Assembly: GCA_000320545.1 (NCBI GenBank)
Contig: ADNK01000104.1
Location: 27,501 to 78,697 of the forward strand
DNA from: Bigelowiella natans CCMP2755
Lineage: Eukaryota > Cercozoa > Chlorarachniophyceae
DNA: 51,197 nt
Direction: 5' to 3'
The notes beneath the pieces were generated by a model. That model had not been told where the DNA came from. It did not search any database and was given only the letters and a program-made list of their open reading frames with translations. A program made the translations under genes and the position numbers. Below are positions 49,350 through 51,197 of this stretch, piece after piece (the stretch's first letter is position 1; the number at the start of each line of letters is the position of its first letter).

Positions 49350-49925
49350 GATAAACCATGCGGTGTTGTTCTCCTATCCTTTTTAGTAACTGGGGGACCC
49401 GAGATATCCTTCGGCGCGCCTGTGCCACGATGTGAATCCTTCTAGGATAAGCCGGGCGCTCAACACAGACTGATGGCTAGGAACCTTTTCACCTATTGTC
49501 AGGACATGCTTCGATGCAGAAGACTAAAATTCTCTCACGGCGGGGGGCTTTTCAGGCATGTTCCGCTTCGACTACCTCGTGCTCTGCACCACGTCACAGT
49601 TCGTAGAAGCAGTTACTGCTTCAATTCACGAGAAGGAATAGATGAAATATCATCTCTACGACAACACCAATTTCAAGTCGCACACACGAAATGCTGACTC
49701 CCTGTGACAGCTTGGGTCTCCTTTAAATAGATTTTTCTGACATCATTTTTATTAGCTTGAATCGGTCATGATTCCAGACCTGCGACAACCTTTTTCTTGA
49801 GTTTTCTTGTGAACGTGTGCAAGACATTTTTCAGCAGCAAGGACGCCAAACCACCCAGGTGGGACGCACGTGCGCGCATTCGTTCGGGGCTGAGCAAACC
49901 TCTTCGCTTTGTGGGAACGATGTCA
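49350..49925. other. No secure gene
   Basis: Short open frames on both strands (49473-49697 +, 49766-50113 -). The minus frame is the antisense of the ubiquitin-like relic and is probably a shadow. Upstream 5' sequence of the 48.4-49.35 kb gene should lie at the left edge. Confidence 0.5.
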
Positions 49926-50070
49926 ATGGAGATTTTCGTCAAATTTCTAATGAACAAGACCCTCGTTCTCGATGTCGAAAGCCCCGACTTGGTCTTGCTA
50001 GCTTGACCATTGAAAGGATGATCGAGGACAGAGATTGTTCCCCTTGCCAGCTCAATCAGCAGAGGTTCAC
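49926..50070 (+). pseudogene. Ubiquitin-like relic, frameshifted
   Basis: The frame from 49926 reads MEIFVKFLMNKTLVLDVESPD, which matches the first strand-turn-strand of ubiquitin position by position. After about 21 residues the frame runs into a stop (50003-50005), while the next frame continues with IEDRDCSPCQLNQQRF, matching the ubiquitin helix and the PxxQQR turn. The hydrophobic patch and the C-terminal GlyGly are not seen. One frameshift plus missing C-terminus suggests a pseudogene; a short intron between the halves is the alternative. Confidence 0.6.
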
Positions 50071-51177
50071 TTGTTTTTGTTGTTCTTCTTCTGGATCTCA
50101 TCTGAAGTCTCAAGTAGTTGAGGTCGTATCTTCATTCATTCATTCATCTTGTGGTGACTCCCAATCGTAGCTAGCTAGCTAGCCCTCGGTTGCACTCTGT
50201 GCATCAATTGGGCCATGACAGAGGCACACAGTGCGACTGGACGAGAGCAGACGCGTGTGACGGTGCATGAATTTTCGCAAGAAGTGAAAGGACCTGCAAT
50301 GATGCGGAGTGCGCACGTTTCACTTTTTGTTCGTTTGACAGTGAACAGCAACAAGTCAATGATGCATTGGGAATTCATTGTGAACAATTTCTTCGTTCAG
50401 GTTGTTCTGGTGTGCTCAGTGCTCAGAATGTTTGCAATTGCACTGTATGCTGCTAAATGTGCGCGAAGCGCTCGGTACGTGAGCATAGGTGTAAGTACAA
50501 GTGGTCAGGGTGTGGGGTTCACAGAGATGATGACGATTGATGCGCACAAATGTGCACTACTTCCACCTCACAAGACAAGCGACGATTGCACATGCAGTCA
50601 AGTTACCAGCATTTCTTTATTGATCGAACCTTCACATCCAAATCAGCACAGTGTCAGTTTTTTACAGTCATATGCGCATCACTTAGAAATGTGCAACCGA
50701 CGTGGCTAGGTGGCATGAGTGCATAGACGGGCGCGCCATGCAGCACATACCTATTCAAGTATTCTCTGCATTCATCATGTTATATTTCACAACGATCTTG
50801 GCAGTAAGGTCCATACTAGATATATCTATTGTCATTCCCCAGCATGGTTGTTACTTCGTGCTCGAAGCCACCACGCAAGAATGCGATCACTACGCTCTAT
50901 CTTATCATAGAGATAAAGCATCGTCGAATTGCTGCTGCTACTACTCCTACTATTACTACTGCCTTGTTGTTTTGCCTCATACTTTGCGGCTGTTGGGCGA
51001 GGAAATACGAGCGAAACCCTAGAGAGGGGATCCTCATGGTTCCCACGTCCTGCCTGCTGGGAAATAATAGGAAATAATAGTCAATCATCGGTGTGTACAT
51101 TGAAATGCTAGAAAAAGTCGCGAAAATGCACTTCGTCGTAAGCAGCGGCGACACCAGTTAGATACAAGAGATTTTGA
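50071..51177. repeat. Repeat-rich intergenic DNA
   Basis: TAGCTAGCTAGCTAG at about 50168-50182 and further short palindromes mark this as the recurrent repeat type. The 164-codon open frame at 50215-50709 lies inside it and shows no known motif. A CTA-type triplet tract lies near 50938-50960. Confidence 0.45.
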
Positions 51178-51197
51178 TTTCTCTCTCTCTCTCTCTC
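51178..51197. repeat. (CT)n at the window edge
   Basis: A CT run reaching the end of the window; its full length is unknown. Confidence 0.9.

Noticed and set aside
50215-50709. 164-codon open frame on +
   Set aside because: Lies in palindromic repeat DNA, lacks motifs, and has no neighbouring splice-compatible exons; kept only as part of the repeat region.

Overview
The window looks like nuclear DNA of an intron-dense microbial eukaryote. Every recognisable protein is split into short exons (about 30-250 nt, with a few longer) that join in frame across introns with GT donors and AG acceptors. Introns and intergenic DNA are full of di- and trinucleotide microsatellites. The sequence alone does not fix the lineage. 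A protist or alga (stramenopile- or rhizarian-like) fits the mix of TMEM135, a WHITE-type ABC half-transporter, a secreted cathepsin-D-type protease and a Crinkler/RHS-like protein, but this is inference. All exon models were built by reading frame, splice phase and remembered family motifs; no search was run.

Layout. 1-3.3 kb: no secure gene, one Lys/Glu-rich open frame and a compound microsatellite. 3.3-7.8 kb (+): complete ten-exon gene for the large clamp-loader subunit RFC1, with an unexpected WWE domain before its BRCT domain. 8.2-12.2 kb: a block bounded by ~125-bp inverted repeats, holding a multi-exon Crinkler/RHS-like protein gene and a decayed viral- or mobile-element-type helicase/HNH region (both -); a second helicase scrap lies just outside at 12.9 kb. 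13.2-16.5 kb (-): complete 11-exon cathepsin-D-like aspartyl protease with signal peptide. 16.8-19.3 kb (+): 12-exon gene of unknown function, divergent from the protease. 20.2-27.3 kb (-): ABCG half-transporter of at least 21 exons whose introns are swollen with triplet repeats. 28.8-29.1 kb: WD40-repeat relic. 29.5-33.6 kb (-): secreted or ER protein of unknown function. 34.0 kb: 27-bp minisatellite. 35.7-38.1 kb (-): mitochondrial-type short-chain dehydrogenase. 39.6-43.9 kb (-): complete 14-exon TMEM135-like membrane protein. 44.5-47.7 kb (+): G-patch plus Tudor-like nuclear protein, divergent from TMEM135. 48.4-49.35 kb (-): basic/Ser-rich unknown protein. 49.9-50.1 kb: frameshifted ubiquitin-like relic.

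The genes are ordinary, unrelated housekeeping functions (replication, lysosomal or secreted proteolysis, lipid/xenobiotic export, organelle membrane, RNA processing) with no operon logic. They are separated by recurrent CATGC/GCTAGC-rich palindromic DNA that also hosts the gene relics, suggesting a dispersed mobile or decaying repeat family. The most novel points are the WWE-RFC1 architecture, the inverted-repeat-bounded Crinkler/helicase block, frequent GTC 5' splice sites, and triplet repeats sitting exactly on 5' splice sites.
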